Assembly: GCF_019710745.1 (NCBI RefSeq)
Contig: NZ_JAHKJW010000048.1
Coordinates: forward strand, 1 to 62,488
Source of the DNA: Streptomyces beigongshangae
Lineage (GTDB): Bacteria > Actinomycetota > Actinomycetes > Streptomycetales > Streptomycetaceae
DNA length: 62,488 bases
Direction of reading: 5' to 3'
In this document: in pieces, positions 39,060 through 46,854 of the stretch
Position numbering within the stretch: the first letter of the stretch is position 1
Layout of the letters: every line of letters begins with the position of its first letter
Notes under the pieces: model-generated
What the model saw: the letters and a program-made list of their open reading frames with translations, nothing else
Database searches by the model: none
Told to the model about the DNA's origin: nothing
Made by a program: the position numbers and the translations under genes

Positions 39060-39923
39060 TCAGTTGACTTCGAGGGCCGGCTTCGGGGGTGCGGGGGCGG
39101 CGCGCGGCCGGCGGTGACGCAGGCCGGAGGCCACGTGCGAGAGGAAGAAGAGGCTCACCGCGAGGGCCGAGACGGTCGCGCCGGCGGCGGTGCCCAGGTG
39201 CCAGGACAGCAGCAGGCCGCCGAAGGTGGCGGCGGCGCCGAGGAGCGCGGCGAGGGCCATCACCCCGCGGACGCCGCGCGCCCACGGCAGGGCCGCCGCC
39301 GGCGGGGCGATGAGCAGGCCGAGGACCAGCAGCGTTCCCACGATGTGGAACGAGGCGACGATCGCCAGACCGAGCAGGCCCAGCAGGACGGCGTGGGCCA
39401 GGCGCGGACGCAGTCCCAGGGTCTGGGCCTTGCGTGGGTCGAACGCCAGCGCCAGGAACGCGCGGTGGCCGAGGACCGATACCACCAGCGCCGCGCACAG
39501 CGCCGCCGCCAGCAGGAAAAGGTCCTGCTCCCGGACGGCGAGGACGTCGCCGAACAGGAAGCCGGTCAGGTCCACCGCGAAGGACTGCGAACGCGACACG
39601 ATGATCACGCCGAGCGAGAGCATGCCGACGAAGAGCAGCCCGATGCCGGTGTCCTGCGACAGCCTCGGCGTACGTCCGAGTGCGGTGACGCCCGCCGTCA
39701 TGACGGCGGCGCTGGCCACCGCGCCCACGAACAGGTTCCCGCCGAACAGCGCGGCCAGCGCGACCCCCGGCAGCAGACCGTGGGACATGGCGTCGCCGAG
39801 GAAGGCCATCCCCCTCAGCACCACCCAGGTGCCCGCCAGCGCGCAGATCGCGGACACGAGGATCCCGCCCCACAGGGCCCGCTGCACGAAAGTCACCTCG
39901 AACGGGGCTGTCAACCATTCCAT
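39060..39923 (-). CDS. aztB: Zinc ABC transporter permease AztB
   Basis: 287-aa ZnuB-type permease with about 8-9 membrane helices (RALWGGILVSAICALAGTWVVLRG, MAFLGDAMSHGLLPGVALA). ATG 39923 is the conserved family start. It has no SD, but a -10-like TAGTGT ends 7 bases before it, so the mRNA is probably leaderless. A Zur box covers the promoter. First gene of the aztB-lipoprotein-aztC-aztD operon, divergent from aztA. Confidence 0.92.
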   Translation of the reverse strand: MEWLTAPFEVTFVQRALWGGILVSAICALAGTWVVLRGMAFLGDAMSHGLLPGVALAALFGGNLFVGAVASAAVMTAGVTALGRTPRLSQDTGIGLLFVGMLSLGVIIVSRSQSFAVDLTGFLFGDVLAVREQDLFLLAAALCAALVVSVLGHRAFLALAFDPRKAQTLGLRPRLAHAVLLGLLGLAIVASFHIVGTLLVLGLLIAPPAAALPWARGVRGVMALAALLGAAATFGGLLLSWHLGTAAGATVSALAVSLFFLSHVASGLRHRRPRAAPAPPKPALEVN

Positions 39924-39930
39924 GCCGGGG

Positions 39931-39954
39931 ACACTACAATGGAAACCATGTTCA
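39931..39954. promoter_or_regulatory. Divergent aztA/aztB promoters with one Zur box
   Basis: TGGAAACCATGTTCA (39940-39954) matches the Streptomyces Zur consensus TGaaAATGATTTTCA in about 12 of 15 positions when read on the minus strand. TACAAT (39935-39940, plus) ends 7 bases before ATG 39948; TAGTGT (39936-39931, minus) ends 7 bases before ATG 39923. The two -10s overlap, so a single Zur dimer site could block both leaderless transcripts when zinc is sufficient. I inferred the promoters by eye. Confidence 0.65.
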
Positions 39955-40682
39955 AAAAACCCGACCGCTCGTCCGCCCCGCCCCCGAAGCGGACCTCTCG
40001 CGTCCGCTTCACCGACCTGTGCGCCGGCTATCCGGGACGCCCCGTTCTGTGGCAACTCAGCGCCGAAATACCGGGGTTGGCGATGACAGTGCTCGTCGGG
40101 CCGAACGGCAGCGGCAAGTCGACACTGCTCGGCGTCGTCGCCGGTGTGATCCATCCGACATCCGGCGAGCTGCACCGCGACGGAGATCTGCCGCCCGCCT
40201 TCGTACCGCAGCGCGGAGCCGTCGGTGACACCCTGCCGCTCACCGTCCGGCAGACCGTGGAGATGGGGCGCTGGGGCGAGCGCGGACCGTGGCGGCGGCT
40301 GACCCGCCGGGACCACGCGACCGTGGAGGCCGCACTCGACCGGCTCGGCATGGGCGACCTCGCCTCACGCCAGCTGGGAGAGCTGTCGGGCGGACAACGC
40401 CAACGCGCCCTGATCGCGCAGGGGCTGGCGCAGGGGTCGGACCTGCTGCTCCTCGACGAACCGACCACCGGGCTGGACCCGGAGGCCAGGGAACGGATCG
40501 GGACCCTGCTGGCGGCACTCGTCGCCGACGGTGTCACCGTTGTCCAGGCCACCCACGACCTGGAGGTCGCCCGCACCGCGGACGCCTGCCTCCTGCTCCA
40601 GGACGGCCGCCTCACGGGGCAGGGGCATCCCGACCAGGTCCTCTCCGCGTCGGCGCTGACCCGCATCTGGCAGACCCTCTAG
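39948..40682 (+). CDS. aztA: Zinc ABC transporter ATP-binding protein AztA
   Basis: 244-aa ABC ATPase: Walker A GPNGSGKST, LSGGQRQRALIAQG signature, Walker B LLLLDEPTTGLD and H-loop THD. The ATG at 39948 is preferred over ATG 39939 because TACAAT sits exactly 7 bases before it, as for a leaderless message; the longer form would add only three residues. Powers AztB. A GNAT gene follows after 167 bases in the same direction. Confidence 0.93.
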   Translation: MFKKPDRSSAPPPKRTSRVRFTDLCAGYPGRPVLWQLSAEIPGLAMTVLVGPNGSGKSTLLGVVAGVIHPTSGELHRDGDLPPAFVPQRGAVGDTLPLTVRQTVEMGRWGERGPWRRLTRRDHATVEAALDRLGMGDLASRQLGELSGGQRQRALIAQGLAQGSDLLLLDEPTTGLDPEARERIGTLLAALVADGVTVVQATHDLEVARTADACLLLQDGRLTGQGHPDQVLSASALTRIWQTL

Positions 40683-40849
40683 ACCACCGGGCCGTCGCAG
40701 ACCGCGCCCTTCCGCCCCGGACGGCTCCGGGACGTCGTCACCGAAGGTCTCGACAGCGGCGCGTACGGGCGCGTCCCCGTCCCCCGCGGCCCCTCGGCTC
40801 CTGTGCCGATGCGGCGCCACGGCAGCGGGTGCCGTGGCAGCCTTTCCCT

Positions 40850-41416
40850 GTGACATCACTCGAGGTGGCCGCTCCCGCCTTCACCCAGTTCACCCGCCCG
40901 TCCGAACTGACCGGCTCCCCGAGACGGGAACTGACGGCCTGCTGGGCGGCGTCGATCAACGCCGGTGGGGCGGTCCTTCCGCCGGACTGTCCCCTGCCGC
41001 CCGTGACACCGGCCGACCTCGAAGGCGCCGTGGTCCGCATCGCGGACGGTCTGGCGCCCGAGCACAGCAGACTGCTCGTGGCCACGCTCGACGGCGTACT
41101 CGCGGGCTGGCTGGTCGTCCGCCGTGAGGCGCACCCGCTGGAGAGCCACTGCGGCGTGGTGAACCACGTGCAGACACAGGTCCACCTCCGGAACCTGGGC
41201 ATCGGTGCCGCCCTGATGCGCCGTGCCCACCGCATCGCACGGGACGAGATGGGCCTCGAACGCCTCAAGCTCACGGTGAGAGCGGGGCTGGGACTGGAAC
41301 ACTTCTACCGTAAGGCCGGATGGGCGGAGGTGGGCCGGTGGCCGGGCGCGCTGCGCCTGGCGCCCGGGGACGACCGTGACGAGATCCTCATGAGCCTCGC
41401 GCTGCGAGTGCTGTGA
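40850..41416 (+). CDS. GNAT-family N-acetyltransferase
   Basis: 188-aa GNAT with the acetyl-CoA loop NLGIGAALMRRAHRIA (~126-141) and a C-terminal FYRKAGWAEVGRWPGA. GTG 40850 was chosen because the homologous region begins there, but the SD is weak. It lies downstream of aztA and convergent with the methyltransferase. Substrate unknown; co-expression with zinc genes is possible by read-through. Confidence 0.8.
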   Translation: MTSLEVAAPAFTQFTRPSELTGSPRRELTACWAASINAGGAVLPPDCPLPPVTPADLEGAVVRIADGLAPEHSRLLVATLDGVLAGWLVVRREAHPLESHCGVVNHVQTQVHLRNLGIGAALMRRAHRIARDEMGLERLKLTVRAGLGLEHFYRKAGWAEVGRWPGALRLAPGDDRDEILMSLALRVL

Positions 41417-41457
41417 CCTCACGCGCCGGCGGACCTCGCGGACCCCACAGGGACGCG

Positions 41458-42225
41458 TCAGCTCTTCAGGGCCACCAGTACGCAGCTGTCCCCGACCTGC
41501 CACACCGGTGTGACATGGCCGAACCCCGCCTCGTGGAGCAGCCGGGTGTGCTGGGCCACGGAGAGGTGCCGGTTGCCGTCGCCCGAGGACGGGCGGCTCC
41601 TCTCGCGCTGCTCGAACAGGTCGGTCAGCTCGGGGTCGGCGGCCACGGCCCGCCACCATGACTCCCAGTCCTCGTCCCCGGGCCTGTGCGCGGCGGTCCG
41701 CTCGACCCGGCGGCGTCCCACATGGGCGGTCAGATCCGAGCAGGGCGATCCGTCCGGAGGGAAGTGGTCCCCGTTGATCAGCGCGCCGCCCGGACGCAGG
41801 AGGGCGGCCAGAGCACGGTACGTGCCCAGCAGGACGGGTGCGGGGAGGTAGTGCAGTGCCGTCGTGGAGACGGCGACGTCCACCCTGCGGTCCAGCTTCA
41901 GCGCATCCGTCCAGCCGTCCTCGCCGATCACCGCGTCCACGTACCGGGCCGCATCCGAATGGTGGGTGCGGCCCAGCTCCAGCAGGACGGGATCCATGTC
42001 GACGGCGACGATCTCCGCGCCGGGCAGGCGCCGGGCGAGCCGGGCGGACAGGGAGCCGGGACCGCAGCCCAGGTCGAGCAGGAGCGGCCGGTCACGACCG
42101 GCGCACAGATGTTCCGTCGCGTCGGCGATCACCGCGAACCGCTCCTCGCGGTCCACCGCGTAGCGCTGTTGCTGCCTCTCCCAACGCTCCACCCAGTTCC
42201 TTGCCGTTCCCATACTCACGCCCAT
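41458..42225 (-). CDS. Class I SAM-dependent methyltransferase, zinc island
   Basis: 255-aa Rossmann methyltransferase: LLDLGCGPGSLSARLA (motif I), AVDMDP, STTALHYLP and LLRPGGALINGDHF. An AGGTGG ribosome site ten bases before ATG 42225 supports this start; ATG 42243, GTG 42219 and ATG 42213 are alternatives. A Zur-box-like sequence at 42283-42297 and a possible -10 (TAGATT) lie just upstream, so zinc-controlled expression is likely. The substrate may be a product of the adjacent PLP operon; this is inference. Confidence 0.82.
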   Translation of the reverse strand: MGVSMGTARNWVERWERQQQRYAVDREERFAVIADATEHLCAGRDRPLLLDLGCGPGSLSARLARRLPGAEIVAVDMDPVLLELGRTHHSDAARYVDAVIGEDGWTDALKLDRRVDVAVSTTALHYLPAPVLLGTYRALAALLRPGGALINGDHFPPDGSPCSDLTAHVGRRRVERTAAHRPGDEDWESWWRAVAADPELTDLFEQRERSRPSSGDGNRHLSVAQHTRLLHEAGFGHVTPVWQVGDSCVLVALKS

Positions 42226-42282
42226 CCGGCCGTGCCACCTCATCCGTCTCTCGCCTGTCGCGACTACGGAGCAATCTACAGG

Positions 42283-42297
42283 TGGAAACGATTATCA
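42283..42297 (-). promoter_or_regulatory. Zur box upstream of the methyltransferase gene
   Basis: TGGAAACGATTATCA matches TGaaAATGATTTTCA at about 12 of 15 positions. It lies 8 bases after the stop of the class V enzyme gene and ~60 before the methyltransferase start. On the minus strand it overlaps TTGATA and is followed by TAGATT (42278-42273). Differs by one base from the box at 46411-46425 read on the other strand. Confidence 0.65.
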
Positions 42298-42304
42298 ATA
42301 GCCT

Positions 42305-43513
42305 TCATTCCAGTGAGCCGAGAACGGCGAGCAGACGATCGATCTCCTCGTCGGTGTTGTAGACGTGCAGGCTGACCCGCACGGATCCGCTCCTCTCGTC
42401 GGCACCGGCCTGGCAGAGGCTGTCGGCCCGGACCATGAAGCCGTGGCTGTAGAGGATGAAGCCCAGGTCGTCGGAGGGGATGCCGCGGTGCCGGAAGGTG
42501 ACGATGCCGTGCCGCCGCTGAGCCGTGGGCAGCTCGCTGTCCGAGGCGAGACTGGCGGGACAGCCGAGCACGTCGTAGGACTCCAGGCGGTGCAGCCGGT
42601 CGGTCAGGCGGGTGGCCAGCCGGGTGAGGTGACGGGCGATCCGTTCCGGGCCGGCCTCGTCCAGCCAGTCGAGTGCCGCCAGGAGCGACACGATGCCCAC
42701 GGTGTTGGGGGTACCCCGCCACCCCTCGGGCCGCAGCGCCGGCCCCCGGGTGTTGCGTGCCCATACCGCTCCCGTGCCGGGCAGGGCCATCGCCTTGTGC
42801 CCGGAGAAGACGAGGAAGTCGACGTCGAGAGCCGGGTCACCGACGTCGACGGGGAGGTGGCCGACGCTCTGGGCGGCGTCCAGGCAGATCGGCACACCGG
42901 GGCCGACGGCGGCGCGCAGCCGGTGCACGTTCATGTCGCCGCCGTAGACGTGGTGGACGTGGGTCGCCGCGACGAACCGGGTGCGGGGGCCGATCATCCC
43001 GGCGAGGGCCCGGTGGTCGTAGTCACCGGAGGACTCCTGGCGGGGAAGGGCCCGCACCCGCACGTCGGCACCGCGCTCGGCCAGCAGGCGACGGGCTTCG
43101 AGCCAGGGTTCCAGGTTGGCCCGGTGGTCGGCGAACGGGACGAGGATCTCGTCGCCGTCGGCGAGGTACGGCACGAGCCAGTCGCGGGCGACGGTACGCA
43201 GGCCCTCGGTGGTACCGCTGGTGAAATGGACGGTGGAGCGGTCCGGGTGCAGGTCGCCCAGGAACTCCTTGACCCGTTCGCGGGCCCGTTCCACCAGTTC
43301 AGTGGTGCGGTTGGCCCAGGGATAGGTACCACGGCCCGCGTTGGCGTTGGACGTGGTGAGGTAGGTCTCGACGGCGTCGAGGACGGCCCGCGGTTTCTGC
43401 GAGGTCGCCGCGCTGTCCAGGTACGCCAGGTCGGGATGGGCGGTGACGATCGGGAACTGCGCCCTCAGGGCCCGCTGCCAGGAACCGGCCTCGGCAAAGG
43501 TCTCCTCAAGCAT
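42305..43513 (-). CDS. SufS-like class V PLP enzyme (cysteine desulfurase/selenocysteine-lyase group)
   Basis: 402-aa fold-type I class V aminotransferase-like protein. PLP lysine is Lys240 in FSGHKAMALPGTG; DAAQS (212-216) and THVHHVYG are typical. A Cys is present in the C-terminal RADSLCQAG (Cys367), near where SufS has its persulfide Cys. It follows the CysK-rhodanese gene by 3 bases. Likely mobilises sulfur from cysteine for the rhodanese domain next door, but a C-N or C-S lyase role is equally possible. Not next to any Fe-S (suf) genes. Confidence 0.85.
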   Translation of the reverse strand: MLEETFAEAGSWQRALRAQFPIVTAHPDLAYLDSAATSQKPRAVLDAVETYLTTSNANAGRGTYPWANRTTELVERARERVKEFLGDLHPDRSTVHFTSGTTEGLRTVARDWLVPYLADGDEILVPFADHRANLEPWLEARRLLAERGADVRVRALPRQESSGDYDHRALAGMIGPRTRFVAATHVHHVYGGDMNVHRLRAAVGPGVPICLDAAQSVGHLPVDVGDPALDVDFLVFSGHKAMALPGTGAVWARNTRGPALRPEGWRGTPNTVGIVSLLAALDWLDEAGPERIARHLTRLATRLTDRLHRLESYDVLGCPASLASDSELPTAQRRHGIVTFRHRGIPSDDLGFILYSHGFMVRADSLCQAGADERSGSVRVSLHVYNTDEEIDRLLAVLGSLE

Positions 43514-43516
43514 GGT

Positions 43517-44854
43517 TCACTCCCTCACCAGCGGTGCGCCGGCGTCCCGCCACGCCACGATCCCGCCCGCCAGGCTCCTGACGTCCGGGTGGCCCATGCG
43601 GGACAGCAGCGCGGCGTAGCGCAGGGACTTCTCCCCCACCGGGCAGGCGAGCAGCACCGGGGTGCGTTTGCTGAACGGCAGTCCCGGCCGGACCAGTTCC
43701 TCGAAGAGCTCGTCGACGATGTTGACCGAGCCCTCGATGTGCAGGGCCGCGTAGGCGTGCGGACCGCGAAGGTCCACCACCAGCGGGCGGGGCTCCCCCT
43801 GCGCGATCCAGCGCCGTGCGTCGTCGACGCCGACCGCACGGCCTTGCGCCCTGATCTCCTCGTCGCCGAGCGCCGACGGGGAGTGCCCCCGCCGCGCCCT
43901 GCCCAGGAGCTCCGGACGGCGTTGGCGTACGTAGCTCAGGTAGCTCTCGGCCCGGTCGCACACGATGAAGACGGCGGTCCGGCGACCGCCGGTGCCGTCC
44001 AGTTCGGCGTCGACGGACGCCAGATGGCGTACGGCTCCCTGGTAGGCGGCGCCGCCGGTCGGGCCCGACAGCAGTCCGCAGCGGCGGATCAGGGTGAGCA
44101 TCCCGTCGATGGCCTCCTGCGAGGTGACCGGGGCGAGGGAGTCGTAGGTCGCCGGGTCGAACAGACCGACCTGGTGGACCTCGTCGATGGTGCGGATGCC
44201 GGGAATGAAGTCGGACTTGTCGGCGACCAGTCCGAGGACACGTACCCCGGCGTCGTGCTCGCGCAGGACGCGGGCGACACCGGTGGAGGAACCGGCCGTA
44301 CCGACGCAGGCCACGAACCAGTCCGGCGCCCGCCCGTCGAGGTCCTTGACTATCTCGGGCCCGGTCCCGGCCGCGTGTGCCTCGACGTTGCGCGGGTTGA
44401 AGTACTGGTCGGTGTGCAGATGGGTGCTGCCGGGTTCGGAGAGCGCCTGGTGGAAACGGGTGAGCGGGTCGTCCGTGTCGGTGGGATCGAGACACTCGCT
44501 CCGTCCGGGCAGCTCCTCGATCTCGGCGCCGAGGAGCAGGAGCAGTTCCTTGATCTCGGGTACGCGCATCCGGTTGGTGACGCTCTTGAACTTCAGCCCG
44601 TGCATCCCGGCCAGCAGGGCCAGGGCCTTGGCCGTGTTGCCGCTGGAGAGCTCCACGACCGTCCCCCCGCCGCCGGCCTCGTTCTCCAGGTGCGGGCGGG
44701 CCATGTGCCAGGCCGGCCGGTCCTTGACGGACCCGAACGGGTTGAGCATCTCCAGTTTGGCGTAGAGGTCGATGTTGCGCAGACCGTGTACGGACGGGTC
44801 GATGCGGACCAGCGGCGTGTTGCCGATGGCCTCGGTGATGCTGTCATACCTCAT
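43517..44854 (-). CDS. Cysteine-synthase-like PLP enzyme fused to a rhodanese domain
   Basis: 445-aa fusion. Residues 1-~320 are fold-type II PLP enzyme: GNTPLVRI, Lys44 in GSVKDR, ELSSGNTAKAL and the C-terminal SGPTGGAAYQGA. Residues ~345-445 form a rhodanese domain with VDLRGPHAY and an active loop CPVGEKS (Cys404). The combination suggests PLP-bound aminoacrylate trapped by enzyme-carried persulfide sulfur. The ATG overlaps the decarboxylase stop (ATGA). Parent family includes CysK, CysM and SbnA; the acceptor and donor here are unknown. Confidence 0.88.
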   Translation of the reverse strand: MRYDSITEAIGNTPLVRIDPSVHGLRNIDLYAKLEMLNPFGSVKDRPAWHMARPHLENEAGGGGTVVELSSGNTAKALALLAGMHGLKFKSVTNRMRVPEIKELLLLLGAEIEELPGRSECLDPTDTDDPLTRFHQALSEPGSTHLHTDQYFNPRNVEAHAAGTGPEIVKDLDGRAPDWFVACVGTAGSSTGVARVLREHDAGVRVLGLVADKSDFIPGIRTIDEVHQVGLFDPATYDSLAPVTSQEAIDGMLTLIRRCGLLSGPTGGAAYQGAVRHLASVDAELDGTGGRRTAVFIVCDRAESYLSYVRQRRPELLGRARRGHSPSALGDEEIRAQGRAVGVDDARRWIAQGEPRPLVVDLRGPHAYAALHIEGSVNIVDELFEELVRPGLPFSKRTPVLLACPVGEKSLRYAALLSRMGHPDVRSLAGGIVAWRDAGAPLVRE

Positions 44855-46356
44855 GCCGGTACTCCCTGCAGACGTGTGAGCGGCCAGTAGTCCTCGTCCG
44901 GGCACCAGTGCCAGGTCCCGTCCTCCTCCGTGACCGCGACCGTCCGCGCCGACGGCTGGCGTTGCGCGTGGTGGGCGTGGAAGTCCATGACGTATCCGGC
45001 GGTGTTGGCGAAGGCCATCAGGTCCCCCACCCGGGGCAGGCGGGGGAGGAACACCAGCCGGCGGGTGATCAGATCGGCCTCCAGGCAGAGGTTGCCGACG
45101 ATGTGGACCCCGACCGGTCCGTCGTGCGCCGCCTCGTGCGCGGGGCCGCCACGCGGCAGCAGCACGGGGTCGACCAGGACCCCGTGCTCCTCCAGGCTCA
45201 CGTCTCCGGCGTTCATGCCGAGCCTCACCAGGTACCGGTCGGCTCCGCCGCCCAGGGGTCGCACCTCCAGCACCCGCGCCAGCGACAGACCGCACTGGTC
45301 GACGAGGGCACGGCCGGGTTCGACGTACAGGTCGTGGAGGTGTTCCAGGAGCAGAGTGGCCGGTGCGCGGCCGAGGACGGGGGCGGGACGGGAGAGGAGT
45401 TCGTCGAGGTAGCCGGGTCCGGCGACGGGGCGGTGGGCGGGGTAGAGGGCGGCGGCACCGCGTACCGTGCCGGCCTCGTTGCGCAGACCGTAGCCATGCC
45501 CGCCCCAGGTCAGGGGCGGGCGGGTGCCGAGGACCGCCTCGCTCAACGCGGTGGTCCAGCGCTCCCACTCGCCGGCGTCCTCGACGTAGCCGGTCCCGAA
45601 GCCGCCGCCGATGTCCACCACGCGCGGCGCGAGGCCCCGTGCGCGGCACTCGTCCATGAGCAGCACACAGCGCTCCAGGGCCCGGCCCTTCTCCTCCAAC
45701 CCGGTGGTGTCCAGGTGATAGGCCAGGCCGACCAGGTCGACGCTGTCCGCATGCCGTTCCAGCGCCGCCCACACCTCGTCCGTCCCGGCGACCGGCGTTC
45801 CGAACCGGCTGCGGCGCGACAGCATCCGGGTGCCCGCGCCTCCGGTTCCGTCCTGCGACTCGAACCCGGACAGCCGCACCAGCACGTCCGCCCTGCGCAG
45901 GCCGTACTCCCGTACCAGACCGGCCAGTTGTTCCAGCTCGGCGACCGAGTCGACGTTCACCGTCGCGCCCACCCGGGCGGCCAGCCAGAGGAACTCCCGG
46001 TCTTTCGGGCCGGTGGCCATCACCCGGTCCCCGGTGAAGCCGCAGCCCAGCGCGTGCCGCAGTTCTCCCAGGGAGGCCACGTCGACGCCGACGGCGGCCG
46101 GGTCGCAGGCCGCGAGCCTGCGCACCAGGCTGCTGGAACGATTCGCCTTGTGGGCGAAGTACACCCTTCCGGCGAGGTGGTGACGCCGGTAGACGGCGCC
46201 GAAGCGTTCCGCGTTCTCGGCGACGACCTCGGGAAGCAGCACGTTCAGCGGCGATCCCAGCGCGTCGACCAGGGAGTGCAGGAACGGCGCGTCCCCCAGC
46301 AGCGAGGCGAGCGGTGGTTCCACCCGCGGCCTCAAGAACAAGGGCGCGTCCCTCAC
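44851..46356 (-). CDS. Fold-type III PLP decarboxylase (LysA/ODC-like), first gene of the zinc-island operon
   Basis: 501-aa alanine-racemase-fold decarboxylase. Lys70 in YFAHKAN binds PLP; VDIGGGFGTGY binds phosphate; YVEPGRALVDQ gives the Glu-Pro-Gly-Arg motif. The family decarboxylates D- or L-configured amino acids such as meso-DAP, ornithine or citryl-Dap conjugates in siderophore pathways. GTG 46356 has GGAGG 7 bases upstream. A Zur box lies 55 bases upstream of the start. Not a housekeeping lysA, judging from length and context. Substrate unknown. Confidence 0.85.
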   Translation of the reverse strand: MRDAPLFLRPRVEPPLASLLGDAPFLHSLVDALGSPLNVLLPEVVAENAERFGAVYRRHHLAGRVYFAHKANRSSSLVRRLAACDPAAVGVDVASLGELRHALGCGFTGDRVMATGPKDREFLWLAARVGATVNVDSVAELEQLAGLVREYGLRRADVLVRLSGFESQDGTGGAGTRMLSRRSRFGTPVAGTDEVWAALERHADSVDLVGLAYHLDTTGLEEKGRALERCVLLMDECRARGLAPRVVDIGGGFGTGYVEDAGEWERWTTALSEAVLGTRPPLTWGGHGYGLRNEAGTVRGAAALYPAHRPVAGPGYLDELLSRPAPVLGRAPATLLLEHLHDLYVEPGRALVDQCGLSLARVLEVRPLGGGADRYLVRLGMNAGDVSLEEHGVLVDPVLLPRGGPAHEAAHDGPVGVHIVGNLCLEADLITRRLVFLPRLPRVGDLMAFANTAGYVMDFHAHHAQRQPSARTVAVTEEDGTWHWCPDEDYWPLTRLQGVPA

Positions 46357-46410
46357 GAAGTACCTCCCACGTCAGTCGATCACCGCGTCGTCGTCCCGAT
46401 GATCAGTACG

Positions 46411-46425
46411 TGACAATCGTTTCCA
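46411..46425 (-). promoter_or_regulatory. Zur box upstream of the PLP operon
   Basis: TGACAATCGTTTCCA; the reverse complement TGGAAACGATTGTCA differs from the site at 42283 at one base and matches the Streptomyces Zur consensus at about 12 of 15. It stands 55-69 bases before the decarboxylase GTG, over the expected promoter (TTGTCA and TACTGAT are nearby on the minus strand). Confidence 0.65.
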
Positions 46426-46775
46426 ACTGCATGCGCCGCTAAGCCTCTTCCTTCCTGCGCGGCCGCCCTGCCCCGCACCGCCCGGGCCGGACCGGCGCCC
46501 GTGGCCGGGACAGCACGGGGAACAGCGACTGCGGATTCCCGCCTCCCGGCGCGTTCCGCAGACGGCCCTTCCTGCCGCCGGGGACTCCGTGGCGCCGGCG
46601 GCAGCATCGAAACGTGGCAGTGGTCCTTCCGTCGGCCGCCCCGGCGTCGTCCGCCGCACCGCGACCGACCGTCGCGAAGGTTCTATGCCCAGACCCGTGC
46701 CCCAGTACCACCGCCCGGCGTGCCACGGGCAACGGAGAACGGCCGCGACCGGCCGGGCGTGCGTGCGTGCGGGAA
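46426..46775. other. Intergenic stretch without a gene
   Basis: Gap between the PLP operon promoter and the metal-ATPase operator. Frames that cross it are Arg/Pro-rich with poor third-position bias and no SD. I see no stable hairpin of note. Confidence 0.45.
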
Positions 46776-46797
46776 TGAACACATGAATATTTGTTCA
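46776..46797 (+). promoter_or_regulatory. ArsR/SmtB-type operator before the metal ATPase
   Basis: TGAACA-N10-TGTTCA, with a nested TGAATATTTGTTCA, is the dyad type bound by ArsR/SmtB metal sensors (CmtR, NmtR, CzrA relatives). It is AT-rich within very GC-rich DNA and lies 58 bases before the ATPase start. No ArsR gene is in the window, so the sensor must be encoded elsewhere. Confidence 0.55.
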
Positions 46798-46854
46798 GCT
46801 GTTCCTGTACGGTGGTGGGCCGGAACCCCCGTCCCCACCGAAGGCACCCCTCTC

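Noticed and set aside
43517..44854. Second SbnA (Dap synthase)
   Set aside because: Fold is shared, but there is no SbnB partner here and a rhodanese domain is fused, which points to sulfur chemistry.
42365..44890. 841-codon plus-strand frame across the PLP operon
   Set aside because: Antisense to two well-supported PLP enzymes.
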